A stretch of 64,000 nt of DNA from Lacticaseibacillus pabuli (GTDB lineage: Bacteria > Bacillota > Bacilli > Lactobacillales > Lactobacillaceae). The stretch lies in NCBI RefSeq assembly GCF_028736235.1, contig NZ_CP117884.1:1984001-2048000 (forward strand). Reading direction: 5' to 3'. The notes below the pieces were generated by a model. The model worked only from the letters and a program-made list of their open reading frames with translations, ran no database searches and was not told the DNA's origin. The translations under genes were made by a program, and so were the position numbers. Shown in pieces: positions 38,828 to 47,439 of this stretch. How positions within the stretch are numbered: the stretch's first letter is position 1; every line of letters begins with the position of its first letter.

Positions 38828-40449
38828 CCTGGATTATTCACCTCGGTATTTGGGACATGAAATCGCATCTGGCCGGTCTGAAAGCAACGTTTGGAGCGTT
38901 GCGAATACTGACTGAGCGGAGAAGTTGGTGATCGATGCACCACGAACAGACCGACCCAGTTTTCGGCTCGACGCACGACCTATTCAGTTATTCAGTTCAG
39001 GTCGCCAACTGATGGACTTCGTCCATGAGCCGACTAAACCAGTTCTTGTAAACATAGTTAGAAGCAAGATGAATCACCACACGACGGGCGTGCCAAGTAA
39101 TCCTACCGGCGATGTGAAAGAGACTGAACCGTAGCGAGGAGATCGTTGAACGACGGTCTTCCGAGACAAAGAGCTGTTTAAAGAGCTGAACCAGGTTATA
39201 GGCAATACCGGTGATCAAGGCTCGTGCAGTGTTCCGTGCAAAAGTTGAGCTGTCTGTTTTGTCAAAGCCAAACCCGCATTTCAGCTCCTTAATTTGGTTC
39301 TCAGCATTGCCCCGCTGTCTATAGGTCTTGAACAAAGTCTCTGGAGCCTCGGAGGCCAGGCTGGTCACTACGAATGCGTGGTTCCAGGGAACTAGCTCAT
39401 CTGCCGTATGAGTAGAACATACGATAACACGACGAGCTTTACCCCATGACGCGGCCTGATACTTGAATTCGTGGTAGACGCATTTGCTCTCTTCATATCT
39501 TGGAGGGCAATCCACTAAGGCCGTTTCTGCCAGCTTCCCAAGCTTTGAATTTGCCTTGAGTCGAACCAAAAAGTCGACGCCATGTGTGTCGCACATCTCG
39601 TAAAATTTTGGCGCAGAAAACCCCGAATCGCCTCGAATGATGACGCTGGTGCTTTGAGGGAGCGCCGATAGGCGCGAAAAAGTTGTCTCGACGAACTTAT
39701 CGGCTTCCTTGCCGGTGTACTCATTGCCAGGGCGCATCAAGGCGTCTAAGAGCAACCCGGACTCTTGATCAAATACAACCTGAGGGTGATATCCATAGGC
39801 CATATAGTGAGCGTTGAAGGCGGACCGTTCTTGATTACCGAAAGTATCACAATGCGTTGAGTCTATATCCAGCACGAAGCGGGATTGACCACTAAGACGG
39901 AAAGCCAAGGCGGCTACTTGCCAGATAAGCTTCCGAAAGTCATCTAGGTCGGCGTCTTCAAGGCGCTTGAAAAACCGTGAAAGTGAGGGCTGTGAGACTA
40001 GCCGAGAGCTACCCAAGGTGGCCGCCAGTACGGGATCACGTTGCCAGTCATTGGCACTACTGTCATGTAAATACCCGGCAACGTCGAGCAACAATTTTTC
40101 CAAGAAGATGTCGATCATCGAGGCCTTCCAGAATCGTCGTTGGTCTGGTAACTTGAGGCACTGATTGGCAAGTTGTCTAAAGTTGATACGATGAAGAAAC
40201 TCTTGGAACAAAACGAGCCCGGCGTCATTTGAAAGTTGACCGCCGTCGGCGGTCACAGTCACATTGGTATTGCATTGCAGGGATAAGCTGGTTAAAGTTG
40301 AGATGGTGTGAAGCCTCGCTTTCGTGATGGTTTTCGTTGACTCAACCTTAGCATATAGGCGCACCCAATGGGTGAAACACCAAAGCAGCCCAGTCCCGTG
40401 TGAATCGTGGGATTGCGCTGCTTTTTTGAAATTCTATGAATAATCCAGG
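38828..40449 (-). mobile_element. IS1380-family insertion sequence, copy 4 (right arm of ars transposon)
   Basis: The element is 1622 bp with ends cctggattattca. The right flank ttaaa (40450-40454) matches the left flank of copy 3, not its own left flank (tttga). Confidence 0.93.
38997..40364 (-). CDS. IS1380-family transposase, copy 4
   Basis: This is a 455-residue DDE transposase. It has two private substitutions, Ser in GDSGFSAPKF (Ala in the others) and Arg in PPRYEES (Lys in the others). Catalytic residues are retained. It is the most diverged of the four copies, though still nearly identical. Confidence 0.95.
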   Translation of the reverse strand: MRLYAKVESTKTITKARLHTISTLTSLSLQCNTNVTVTADGGQLSNDAGLVLFQEFLHRINFRQLANQCLKLPDQRRFWKASMIDIFLEKLLLDVAGYLHDSSANDWQRDPVLAATLGSSRLVSQPSLSRFFKRLEDADLDDFRKLIWQVAALAFRLSGQSRFVLDIDSTHCDTFGNQERSAFNAHYMAYGYHPQVVFDQESGLLLDALMRPGNEYTGKEADKFVETTFSRLSALPQSTSVIIRGDSGFSAPKFYEMCDTHGVDFLVRLKANSKLGKLAETALVDCPPRYEESKCVYHEFKYQAASWGKARRVIVCSTHTADELVPWNHAFVVTSLASEAPETLFKTYRQRGNAENQIKELKCGFGFDKTDSSTFARNTARALITGIAYNLVQLFKQLFVSEDRRSTISSLRFSLFHIAGRITWHARRVVIHLASNYVYKNWFSRLMDEVHQLAT

Positions 40450-40457
40450 TTAAATAA

Positions 40458-40745
40458 ATTCTAGACAGTTTCCACATCACTCAAGTTGACTTTGCCGAAC
40501 GTATCGGCGTTTCTCAAAAGCATCTATCCAAGGTTCTCAATCACAAAGCTTTCATTTCAGCAAGCGTCGCAAAATCAATCGAGCTGGTTACCGGAACACC
40601 GGCCAAATTGCTGCTACGGCTAGACACAAACTATCGTCTAATGCATACGGCTGCACCGTCAAAATACGAAAAACCTGACCAACCGAATTACCTGAAAAGA
40701 TACGATTGGGTGACCATCTACTCTGAATCAAAGGCAAACAAATAG
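40458..40745 (+). pseudogene. HigA-like antitoxin fragment beside ars transposon
   Basis: The 95-codon frame ILDSFHITQVDFAERIGVSQ, KHLSKVLNHKAFISASVAKS... is collinear with HigA at 25623-25958 but lacks its N-terminus; an in-frame TAA precedes it at 40455. On the other side of the transposon (31580) stands the sequence ttaggaggttt, like the ribosome site of the intact higA (taaggaggttt). The gene was therefore probably interrupted and shortened around the insertion point. Confidence 0.7.
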
Positions 40746-40785
40746 GAGGCAAGCGAGGCACATGGCATCGCTTGTCTCCTTTGTT
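40745..40785 (+). terminator. terminator after HigA fragment
   Basis: The arms ggaggcaagcga and tcgcttgtctcc (one mismatch) are followed by TTTGTTTT. It is homologous to the hairpin at 30513-30552 after the relBE-like operon. Confidence 0.8.
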
Positions 40786-40805
40786 TTGTGCGGGGCGGAT
40801 CAGCG

Positions 40806-40955
40806 TAGCCGGCCATTCCGGCCGGGTGCCGTGGGGCGCCTGGCCCGCCCACGCGGCACGGCAGCGTTATCTGTCGTCGCAAGGTTCTGGTCAAGGCAAC
40901 GCAATGCGACGGCACGGGAAAACCACCCGCACACGTCGCTAGTCGTAGCCACACC
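40806..40955. repeat. GC-rich structured repeat element, copy B
   Basis: It contains agccggcc/ggccggg stems, a G-rich run, tggcccgcc, then the block cgttatctgtcgtcgcaag through gcacac shared with copy A. It lies between a toxin-antitoxin terminator and the 3' end of the primase-like gene. No ribosome site serves the open frames crossing it. Confidence 0.6.
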
Positions 40956-40974
40956 GCCGCCTTGGATACCTAAT

Positions 40975-42576
40975 TTATCTAGCAAGTGCCCGTTGCGCCG
41001 CTTGCTGGCGCGGCTGCGCCTTGCTCCTAGGCTGCTCTGCCTTAGCCCCCATGACCCGCTCGTCTTGTTTATCGACGGCATTATATCCGTAGGTCTTAAT
41101 CAGATAAGCCATTTCTTGAGGCGAATCCGCTTCAAAGAAGCCGATAGTCTTATCGAAGCGATTAACGGCTTGATAATGTGTGGTACCGTCGCTATTGGGC
41201 GTACGATCTACAACAATTTGCTGACCATCCTTAGCGTAAACGTGACGTCCTAGCGCCGCAGACAGTGACTCAGATCGCATAGCTTTCAAGTCGTCGTTCC
41301 AGTCCTTGATTGGGCGTGCTACGGGTTCGTACCCTTTTCTAAATTGCTGGGCATAGCTGCCAATTTTTCCAGCAAACTTCGTCCGAACTTCATCAGACAA
41401 ACCAGGTTGAAGTCGACGAACCAGAAGCTCAAAATCCGGCGTTTCTTCCTTCGTTACCAGCTTCATTTGCGTTGCAATCTCGGTCGCCCGATCAGCGTAT
41501 TGAGTCCCTGTGTAGGGCTTACTAACGTTATCTGAACCACCGATGAACCCGCCATGAAAATCAAACCCGTTAGCAAGTTCGCGCTTGCTACTAAAGTTGG
41601 TCTCGGCTTTTTCAATGGCTGCGAGATCACGCCAGTCAACACCAACAGCTTTGCCAACACCCCGTAACACCGCAGCTCGATCCTGTGGAATCTGCCGATC
41701 GTGCGGCATTAAGTTAAAATATGGTAAGACCTCACCCGTTTCTTGAATAACAAATTGGTGCTCTTTCATCATCCGATCAAAAAAGGTATGCCCAGCCGCA
41801 TCATTATCAACGCCAAAACCAATACTGTTTGGAACATCGCCAGTAAGCTCATACATATACTGAATTCCCTTAGTCACGGTTGCTGGCTTCAAACCATCCA
41901 TGGATAGAAACATGGTGTTGTTCGTTTCAGGATGAGTTGATAGGTAAGACAGCGCGTCGATTGGGGCTTCAAAAACAAGTAGCCGATCTGGCCTACCAAT
42001 CGAAAAGTTGAACCCAAAGTCTTGCTCCGAATTCTTCATAATTCGTTTGATCGTCCCACGATGCCCGTTCTCATCATAATCAATTGTTGTCCCTTGGGTG
42101 GCTGCTCCAACGCGCCGACCGCTCTTCGCCCAAACGAACACCACATCACCGTTTTGATTCTGTTGTAGGAACCCTTTTTGATGCAGGGTTGCAACTAACT
42201 GCGGATTTAAGCCGCGCGCAATCGTCAGGTAATTGCTAGCACGCGTGAAATCCTTACTATTACGAGCACTATATTGAAAAGGCTCAGTCTTTCGCTGCGC
42301 AATTTCTGCACGCGACAAGCTAGGATCGTTTAATAGCTTCACCGCATCTTGCATTGATTCTACGCCGACCACCTTCATCATGAAGTCAATTGGATCCCCG
42401 TGTTCTTGTCGCGAGTTCCAAAAAAACGTATTCTTCCTAGCATCAATAACAAGTGAATCATGCTCCACACCGCGCCAATTGACAGAACTTTTCTGCTCCA
42501 AGTTAAAGCCGTTACGCTGCACAACATCTACGATAGACGCTGCCTTAGCGCGCTTAAAATCTTCTTTCCATGCCAC
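40975..42576 (-). CDS. TOPRIM/primase-like protein (LtrC-like, DUF3991)
   Basis: The start is the GTG at 42576 (VAWKEDFKRAKAASIVDVVQ), 8 bp after GGAGG; a TTG five codons earlier overlaps that site. The 533-residue protein has a zinc-free DnaG-like N-terminal region (WRGVEHDSLVIDARKNTFFW, HGDPIDFMM). A TOPRIM core follows (LLVFEAPIDALSYLSTHPET ... GFGVDNDAAGHTFFDRMMKE) with the Glu and Asp residues expected for metal binding. Such proteins accompany relaxases on Gram-positive plasmids and may prime the transferred strand. The C-terminus is Gln/Arg-rich. Confidence 0.85.
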   Translation of the reverse strand: MAWKEDFKRAKAASIVDVVQRNGFNLEQKSSVNWRGVEHDSLVIDARKNTFFWNSRQEHGDPIDFMMKVVGVESMQDAVKLLNDPSLSRAEIAQRKTEPFQYSARNSKDFTRASNYLTIARGLNPQLVATLHQKGFLQQNQNGDVVFVWAKSGRRVGAATQGTTIDYDENGHRGTIKRIMKNSEQDFGFNFSIGRPDRLLVFEAPIDALSYLSTHPETNNTMFLSMDGLKPATVTKGIQYMYELTGDVPNSIGFGVDNDAAGHTFFDRMMKEHQFVIQETGEVLPYFNLMPHDRQIPQDRAAVLRGVGKAVGVDWRDLAAIEKAETNFSSKRELANGFDFHGGFIGGSDNVSKPYTGTQYADRATEIATQMKLVTKEETPDFELLVRRLQPGLSDEVRTKFAGKIGSYAQQFRKGYEPVARPIKDWNDDLKAMRSESLSAALGRHVYAKDGQQIVVDRTPNSDGTTHYQAVNRFDKTIGFFEADSPQEMAYLIKTYGYNAVDKQDERVMGAKAEQPRSKAQPRQQAAQRALAR

Positions 42577-42591
42577 ATGGATCACCTCCAA

Positions 42592-42619
42592 AAAAAGACG
42601 CGGCCATAAAGGCCGCGCT
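42592..42619 (-). terminator. hairpin with T-run between relaxase and primase genes
   Basis: On the minus strand gcgcggcc...ggccgcg is followed by TTTTTTT and then the GGAGG of the primase gene. It may attenuate transcription from the relaxase gene into the downstream gene. Confidence 0.7.
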
Positions 42620-43877
42620 AGCGATATAAGTCTTGATTTTGATTATTGCGTTTGTTTTCTTCTTCAGCAGCACTGCGATCATGAGCTTGCTTATTCAGCA
42701 AATGTTGTTGCACTTCCCCACGAAAAAGGTTCTTGATTGCCTTAAGCGAAGACAAGATGCCATGGTTTGGCACACCGCCAGCGGATGAACGTTCCGGTAA
42801 TCCAGTAGCATCTTTTTCGGGATTGTCTTGTTTGTTTTGATTCCGCCAATCCTGGGCTAGCATTTCTTTAAGCACTGAATTCCCCATTCGAGCAAAGAGT
42901 TCGTCATATTTGTTATCGTAGTAATCTTGCGACCGATTTTCTTCTTTGCCAGGCTGACCTTTACCGTAGAGAAATTCTCGGAAGTTCACCTCGGTCATCA
43001 GTTGCGAGTCAAACGTTTCTAGCTCCGTTTTGTGATAGAGCTGCATGTATCGACTTGCAAAACCATCAAGCAATGGGCGCAAGTCTTTCATGCCATTCAT
43101 GTTGTAGCGCCACTGTCGCCGATCGGCTGGCAACTTGCTATAAATCTGCTTGTAGTAGTTCATCAACTGCCGATCCGGGAGATTCCGCCATGGTTCCTGG
43201 TGTGCGGGCAACCGATCTCGAATCAAACTAGAAATTTGTGCGAGTTCCGGATCACGGTTCAGCAGCTCATTAGCAACGGCAGACTTAAACTTGTTTAGTG
43301 TGCTAGCTTTCAAATATCCCTTGCGTTCCTGAACTACCTTGCCATCGTGGTTAAAGTCCATGAACTCCCGTTCGGGATCAGGCTCAACCGTGGCGATGTG
43401 AACGTGAATGTTATCGGTGTTGAGATGAATCGATGCCGACCACAAAGCCGAAGCAGTTAGCCCCTCGTTGGCGAGCAATCTACTCATGCCGGTGCGAATT
43501 GCGGTCCGAAGTTTTTGTTGATCAACCTCCTGCGTTTGCAGATCATAGAGACCATATTCAGCCAAGAAAGTGTTGTCGAAACTGACAACTGTCTGCCACA
43601 TGACTGATCCATTACGCTCAGCCTTTTCAAACGATTGCCGCAGTTGCTGCCGCGCATCAATATCCAATTGATCTTTACCAGCAGTGAAGATCCCGGTACT
43701 CTTCTCTGGATTTTCCATGTATTGGTTGTAGCCATCATACTTAACCGCGTTCCAATCTTTGAAGTGCTTAGCGCGCATCGCGTCGGAACGATTAATATAG
43801 TTGATATAACCGGAAAAATGCTCGCCTCCTGGTCGTTCAAAGCGCATTGTCGAAACAATTCCTGCACTACTACCCAC
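42618..43877 (-). CDS. MobL-type relaxase
   Basis: This 419-residue protein starts at GTG 43877, five bases after GAGGTGAC. The metal-binding HUH motif is HLNTDNIHVHIATVEP. The N-terminus FERPGGEHFSGYINYINRSDAM, with conserved Tyr residues (YINYI), is typical of MobL/MobP-type relaxases of lactobacilli. It should nick oriT and pilot the strand through the transfer channel. It overlaps or abuts the upstream gene (stop at 43880), as part of a relaxosome operon. Confidence 0.9.
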   Translation of the reverse strand: MGSSAGIVSTMRFERPGGEHFSGYINYINRSDAMRAKHFKDWNAVKYDGYNQYMENPEKSTGIFTAGKDQLDIDARQQLRQSFEKAERNGSVMWQTVVSFDNTFLAEYGLYDLQTQEVDQQKLRTAIRTGMSRLLANEGLTASALWSASIHLNTDNIHVHIATVEPDPEREFMDFNHDGKVVQERKGYLKASTLNKFKSAVANELLNRDPELAQISSLIRDRLPAHQEPWRNLPDRQLMNYYKQIYSKLPADRRQWRYNMNGMKDLRPLLDGFASRYMQLYHKTELETFDSQLMTEVNFREFLYGKGQPGKEENRSQDYYDNKYDELFARMGNSVLKEMLAQDWRNQNKQDNPEKDATGLPERSSAGGVPNHGILSSLKAIKNLFRGEVQQHLLNKQAHDRSAAEEENKRNNQNQDLYR

Positions 43878-43879
43878 GA

Positions 43880-44323
43880 TTAGTCACCTCGTTTCAAACG
43901 CTTGTATTTGTCACTATTGCGATAAACTTGCCGGGCTTTAATTTGATCGGACACCTTCTGATCGGCCTGGGTAATTGCATCACTTTGCACGTCAGTAACT
44001 GGGAACTGATCGTCCATGCCGTGGAGAACTATGAACCCATTTAAAAGCTCACGGAATAAAGTGATGTTTCGCTCAGTAGAACCAGTTCTCAAACGAATTG
44101 GGTCAATCATTTTCTTCACTTCGGAGGTAATCTGTTGAATCAAGAGCTTGTTTCCAAGCAGCTCATTTTTCATTTCTTGATGCTCGCGAAGTAAACCTTC
44201 CAATGCCTCACCGCGAGTTTTACAGCCATGGATTTTCATGTATTGATCGATATATTTCCATCCATATTCGCCCGTGCTAGGTGAATCCAAATAAACCACA
44301 CGACGTTCGTGCAAAATCTTCAC
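43880..44323 (-). CDS. relaxosome operon protein of unknown function
   Basis: This 147-residue soluble protein (MKILHERRVVYLDSPSTGEYG ... NSDKYKRLKRGD) has a central helical region (GEALEGLLREHQEMKNELLG). It overlaps the upstream ribbon-helix-helix gene by four bases and is followed by the relaxase. No family was recognised. An accessory role at oriT is likely from position alone. Confidence 0.7.
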   Translation of the reverse strand: MKILHERRVVYLDSPSTGEYGWKYIDQYMKIHGCKTRGEALEGLLREHQEMKNELLGNKLLIQQITSEVKKMIDPIRLRTGSTERNITLFRELLNGFIVLHGMDDQFPVTDVQSDAITQADQKVSDQIKARQVYRNSDKYKRLKRGD

Positions 44324-44571
44324 TCCTTTTCAATTCCAAGTGCAAATAGCAATCGCGAAATGATTTCCGTGTTCCTATTAATGACTACTTTTGACTGCCG
44401 CGTTAGTTCAGTTAGATCATTTAGCTCACCTTCGACGTAGTAATCTCTTGCGTGCTGATGGATGAGTCGCGCGAGATACTTATTACGCGTTAGGCCCTTG
44501 GAATCTGCCAACTGTTTGATGATTGCGGCGTCCGCATCAGCGACACCTTTGATATGAATATCAACTACCAA
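44320..44571 (-). CDS. ribbon-helix-helix relaxosome protein (MobC-like)
   Basis: I choose a TTG at 44571 (MVVDIHIKGVADADAAIIKQ), 8 bases after AAGGAGG (44580-44586). A longer frame from 44634 has no ribosome site. The 83-residue protein has a strand (VVDIHIKG), then two helices (ADAAIIKQLADSKGL, TRNKYLARLIHQHARDYY). This is the RHH fold of plasmid MobC/relaxosome accessory proteins. It probably binds the repeats at 44641-44990. Confidence 0.75.
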   Translation of the reverse strand: MVVDIHIKGVADADAAIIKQLADSKGLTRNKYLARLIHQHARDYYVEGELNDLTELTRQSKVVINRNTEIISRLLFALGIEKE

Positions 44572-44634
44572 GTCTGTTTCCTCCTTCTGTTTTGGCAAAT
44601 CGAAATTTGCCGTAACGAGATCACTAAAATTCAA

Positions 44635-44667
44635 AAAAGAGGCCCGTAAATTCCTAACTTACGGGCC
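44635..44667 (-). terminator. terminator or attenuator ahead of the relaxosome operon
   Basis: The arms ggcccgtaa (44641-44649) and ttacgggcc (44659-44667) are followed on the minus strand by TCTTTTTT. It ends transcripts arriving from the transfer operon, just before the ribbon-helix-helix gene. Confidence 0.75.
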
Positions 44668-44990
44668 AAATACAAAGTCAAAAAATGCGTGAAGGGTGAG
44701 AGTTGTGATCCAAACAACGGATCACAACTCTCACCCTTCAACTCCAAAATTACGACAGGGGCCGAATTTTGGAGTTTTAGATAATGAGCATAAGGGAAAA
44801 CTGCACCCATAAATGGGTGACACCGCAGTGCGGTGGGTTTTCCAAAGGGGCCACATTCGTGGCCCAAGTGCCCTAAATCTTAGTTCTTGGGCACACGCCA
44901 AAATCACGATTGTGCCCAATATTCAGAGCTTTGTGCACCCAAAAACTCAATTTGTGCCCAATATTCAAAGTTCTGGGCACACGCATTTTT
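44641..44990. other. candidate origin of transfer / relaxosome binding region
   Basis: There is no gene here. It holds a perfect 21-bp inverted repeat (44691-44711 and 44719-44739, gaagggtgagagttgtgatc...), a 12-bp repeat aactccaaaatt (44740-44751 and 44765-44776) and a small hairpin cacccat/atgggtg. Two copies of tgtgcccaatattca (44911-44925 and 44954-44968) are also present, each paired with gggcaca. Position directly upstream of relaxosome genes makes it the best oriT candidate. Confidence 0.6.
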
Positions 44991-44995
44991 GGGAT

Positions 44996-45808
44996 TCAAT
45001 TTAGCTTTTCTCCGTAGTTTGCACGAGCATCTCGTGCATTATTGATCGCCTTCTCAAAATTTTTAACTGAAGTTTGATGCTGCTTGATTGAAGATTTCGT
45101 TTGCGCAATTTTACTCTTGGTATCAGATTTTTGAGACCCAGTTTGAAGATCCAACGACTGATTTTGCTTCGATAAAATCTTCTTGAGCTTGGCAATGTTG
45201 GACTTGTTCTTGGCCACCTTACGCTCAAGTTTCTGAATCTTTTGCGAGTAGTATTTCACCATGTAGGCGAGATATTCTTGCTGGAGTTGGTGCGTTGTTG
45301 GTCGTTTATAGGTTCCCGCATTCTTGGCTTTTTGAACTAATAAAGCTTGGCTATTGGCAGCCTCCAGCCCACTCCCCGTCGTCTTCTTGTCACCAATCAC
45401 GACGTAAAGGAGCGCTTGTTTCTTAGGAACTTGTTTAACTGTCACGACATAATAATCGGGGCTCACTTGAGTCAAACTTGATGATAGGATCTCACCATTT
45501 TCGTGACTTTTGGTACGCACCTTTGCGCGGACGGCAGCCAACGGATCAAGCTGATTGTCACTGACATAAAAGCCCAACCGATACGTTTGATTGCTATACC
45601 GTTTGGCGTTTGCATAGATGAAAGTGTTCTCGCCCATCACAAAGGACTTACTCGTAGTTAACCCCGATTCATTGATGTTTTTGGGGAAGACAACGAACAA
45701 GACCAGCGTCATGCCGATTGCCGCCAGGATCCAACCAAAAAGCTTTTTGAAACGCTTCTCCGCTTTGTTGTGGTCCAAAATCTGGACATGTTTTTCTTCG
45801 ACATCCAA
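44996..45808 (-). CDS. membrane-anchored coiled-coil transfer protein
   Basis: The 270-residue protein has a short cytoplasmic N-terminus and one transmembrane helix (LFGWILAAIGMTLVLFVVF). A beta-rich extracellular part follows (YRLGFYVSDNQLDPLAAVRA), then a long coiled coil (YYSQKIQKLERKVAKNKSNI ... SKIAQTKSSIKQHQTSVKNF). It is the last gene of the transfer operon before the oriT candidate. No family was recognised; a surface or channel accessory role is inferred. Confidence 0.75.
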   Translation of the reverse strand: MDVEEKHVQILDHNKAEKRFKKLFGWILAAIGMTLVLFVVFPKNINESGLTTSKSFVMGENTFIYANAKRYSNQTYRLGFYVSDNQLDPLAAVRAKVRTKSHENGEILSSSLTQVSPDYYVVTVKQVPKKQALLYVVIGDKKTTGSGLEAANSQALLVQKAKNAGTYKRPTTHQLQQEYLAYMVKYYSQKIQKLERKVAKNKSNIAKLKKILSKQNQSLDLQTGSQKSDTKSKIAQTKSSIKQHQTSVKNFEKAINNARDARANYGEKLN

Positions 45809-45825
45809 CAGGATTCCTCCTTGCT

Positions 45826-46452
45826 TTACTGATTGCTTCCGGCCTGATCAGTGACCGCAGTGAACATCTGACTATGGCTCACTAGCCCTCGATCAAATCG
45901 CACCAGTAGCACGCTTGAGTATTGGGTATGGCTACTATCATAGGAGTAAGAATAGGTCATGTGGACACTCACCAACGCATCCTTGCTAGCACCTGGCTGG
46001 ATCATCGCAGTAATGGTATTCCACTCAATTTCATAAGCCGTTGCCTTGGTCTGAGTACCAGAAGTCGCAGTAGTTGGCGCCAGTTGATTGACTTGTTCTG
46101 GCGTCGCTAGCTTCTTTAAGGCTGCCCGTTTTGCGCTTACGCTAGGCGAATAGTTCTGTAGGATTTTAGCGTATTGGATAGCCGTATTCTTGAGCTTCTG
46201 TTCACTTGACTTGTAAGAGGAGAGCTCAGCTTCAGCAGACTTTTGTGCGGCCTTGGCCACGGACTCAGCTTCCGAATTACTACTTGACGCAGCCTGCATT
46301 TTTGACTTCACCACGCGGGTTTTCGTGACGACTTGTGGCTGCTGCTGTGCGATACGATACCAACAACCACCCATCACAACCGCCAAGACGGTTGCGAGAA
46401 TGGCATAGCTGATCAATGCAACTCGGCCTAAATTATCGATTCTAAAATTCAC
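45826..46452 (-). CDS. membrane protein, VirB8-like candidate
   Basis: The 208-residue protein starts at GTG 46452 after GAGGTGATC. It has one N-terminal transmembrane helix (VALISYAILATVLAVVMGGC), an Ala/Ser-rich helical linker, and a C-terminal domain that could be NTF2-like (YEIEWNTITAMIQPGASKDA ... YSSVLLVRFDRGLVSHSQMF). Size and topology fit a VirB8-type channel component. Sequence alone does not prove it. Confidence 0.65.
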   Translation of the reverse strand: MNFRIDNLGRVALISYAILATVLAVVMGGCWYRIAQQQPQVVTKTRVVKSKMQAASSSNSEAESVAKAAQKSAEAELSSYKSSEQKLKNTAIQYAKILQNYSPSVSAKRAALKKLATPEQVNQLAPTTATSGTQTKATAYEIEWNTITAMIQPGASKDALVSVHMTYSYSYDSSHTQYSSVLLVRFDRGLVSHSQMFTAVTDQAGSNQ

Positions 46453-46461
46453 TTGATCACC

Positions 46462-47439
46462 TCATTTTTTATGGATATAAACGAATGACGACACGTTGCT
46501 GAGGGTCTGATAATTCGGCCCTGTTGACGAAGAAAAGCCCGTGCCACCTTGAGAAATTTTGATAGTACCAGCACTACGGTTGTAGGCTTCCACATACGCA
46601 ACGTGCCCGTACTGGGGATCAGCTCGCCAGGTGCCAACCATCTGCCCAGCCGCAAAAACTACGATCGTGCCAGCCGCGGGTGTATGGTTCACGGTGAAGC
46701 CCGCTGCCGCGGCTGACATACCCCACTGACAACCATTGCCCCAACCGTTGCCGGACCACCCACTACGCGCCTTAGCAAACCAGGTGCATTGACCTTTTGG
46801 ATAGGTATTGCCCGTAGTATTCAGCTTATATTGCCCGGTTAGCTCCGATTGGTCGATTCCATTTAAATCAATCTTGCCAGGTACCGACTTAAACCGTGGT
46901 GATCCTTGAGGCCCTGAGTGCAGCCACTCCATTTTTTTAGTCCCCATGATTGTCGTCCAACCGATTGACGATTCCCAATCCGAGTTGTTGAAGAAAGCCA
47001 GCAGTTGATCTAGTGCATTAAGTCTATTGGTGTGCCCTTCCAGGGCATAGTAAGCGAACGTCCCCGCCGTATATTGCAGGAGACCCGCGGCCTCATTGCC
47101 TCCAGAATTAATGTCTTGAACTTGTTGAATGACGGCAGCGTTGCCGCCTGATTCATTCTGAATGACAGCTTCTAAGTTCTTAATGAAGTCATCACTAGGA
47201 TCCGCATTCATCGCAGTTGCGGCGATTCGGACCAGCTGTGGATCATATTCGCCATTGGTGGCAACGTCGCTGCTATCAGTACTTGATTGACTGAGAAACA
47301 TCGCAGCGATGCCAACGGTGAACACCGCCACTAGCACTACTCCAATAGCTGTCAGTAAGGCCGGCAGGCCGGCCCAAGCAATTAACTTCCGAACAAAAAG
47401 GGCGTTCTTCAGTGCCTGCTTTTCATGACGTGAATCCAT
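46462..47439 (-). CDS. VirB1-like peptidoglycan hydrolase (lysozyme plus CHAP)
   Basis: The 325-residue protein has an N-terminal transmembrane helix (LIAWAGLPALLTAIGVVLVAVF). A lysozyme/SLT-like domain follows (AVIQNESGGNAAVIQQVQDI ... AAGLLQYTAGTFAYYALEGH). A C-terminal CHAP amidase domain has the Cys in YPKGQCTWFAKARSG and the His in DPQYGHVAYVEAYN. This two-enzyme layout is standard for Gram-positive T4SS (TraG/TrsG-like). It opens the wall for channel assembly and overlaps the VirB4 gene stop by one base. Confidence 0.93.
   Translation of the reverse strand: MDSRHEKQALKNALFVRKLIAWAGLPALLTAIGVVLVAVFTVGIAAMFLSQSSTDSSDVATNGEYDPQLVRIAATAMNADPSDDFIKNLEAVIQNESGGNAAVIQQVQDINSGGNEAAGLLQYTAGTFAYYALEGHTNRLNALDQLLAFFNNSDWESSIGWTTIMGTKKMEWLHSGPQGSPRFKSVPGKIDLNGIDQSELTGQYKLNTTGNTYPKGQCTWFAKARSGWSGNGWGNGCQWGMSAAAAGFTVNHTPAAGTIVVFAAGQMVGTWRADPQYGHVAYVEAYNRSAGTIKISQGGTGFSSSTGPNYQTLSNVSSFVYIHKK

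Larger units (their letters stand above)
31592..40449 (-). mobile_element. IS1380-bounded compound transposon carrying arsenic resistance
   Basis: Two directly repeated 1622-bp IS1380 copies (31592-33213 and 38828-40449) enclose an ars operon and debris. The outer flanks match: ttaaa at 31587-31591 and ttaaa at 40450-40454. The inner flanks do not match in that way (tttag at 33214 and tttga before 38828). This is the expected result if the 8858-bp unit moved as one block, or if a circular unit recombined into a single resident IS. Confidence 0.75.

Noticed and set aside
44572..44634. Longer start of the ribbon-helix-helix gene at a TTG at 44634
   Set aside because: It lies directly on the T-run of a terminator and has no ribosome site, while TTG 44571 has AAGGAGG at the proper distance.
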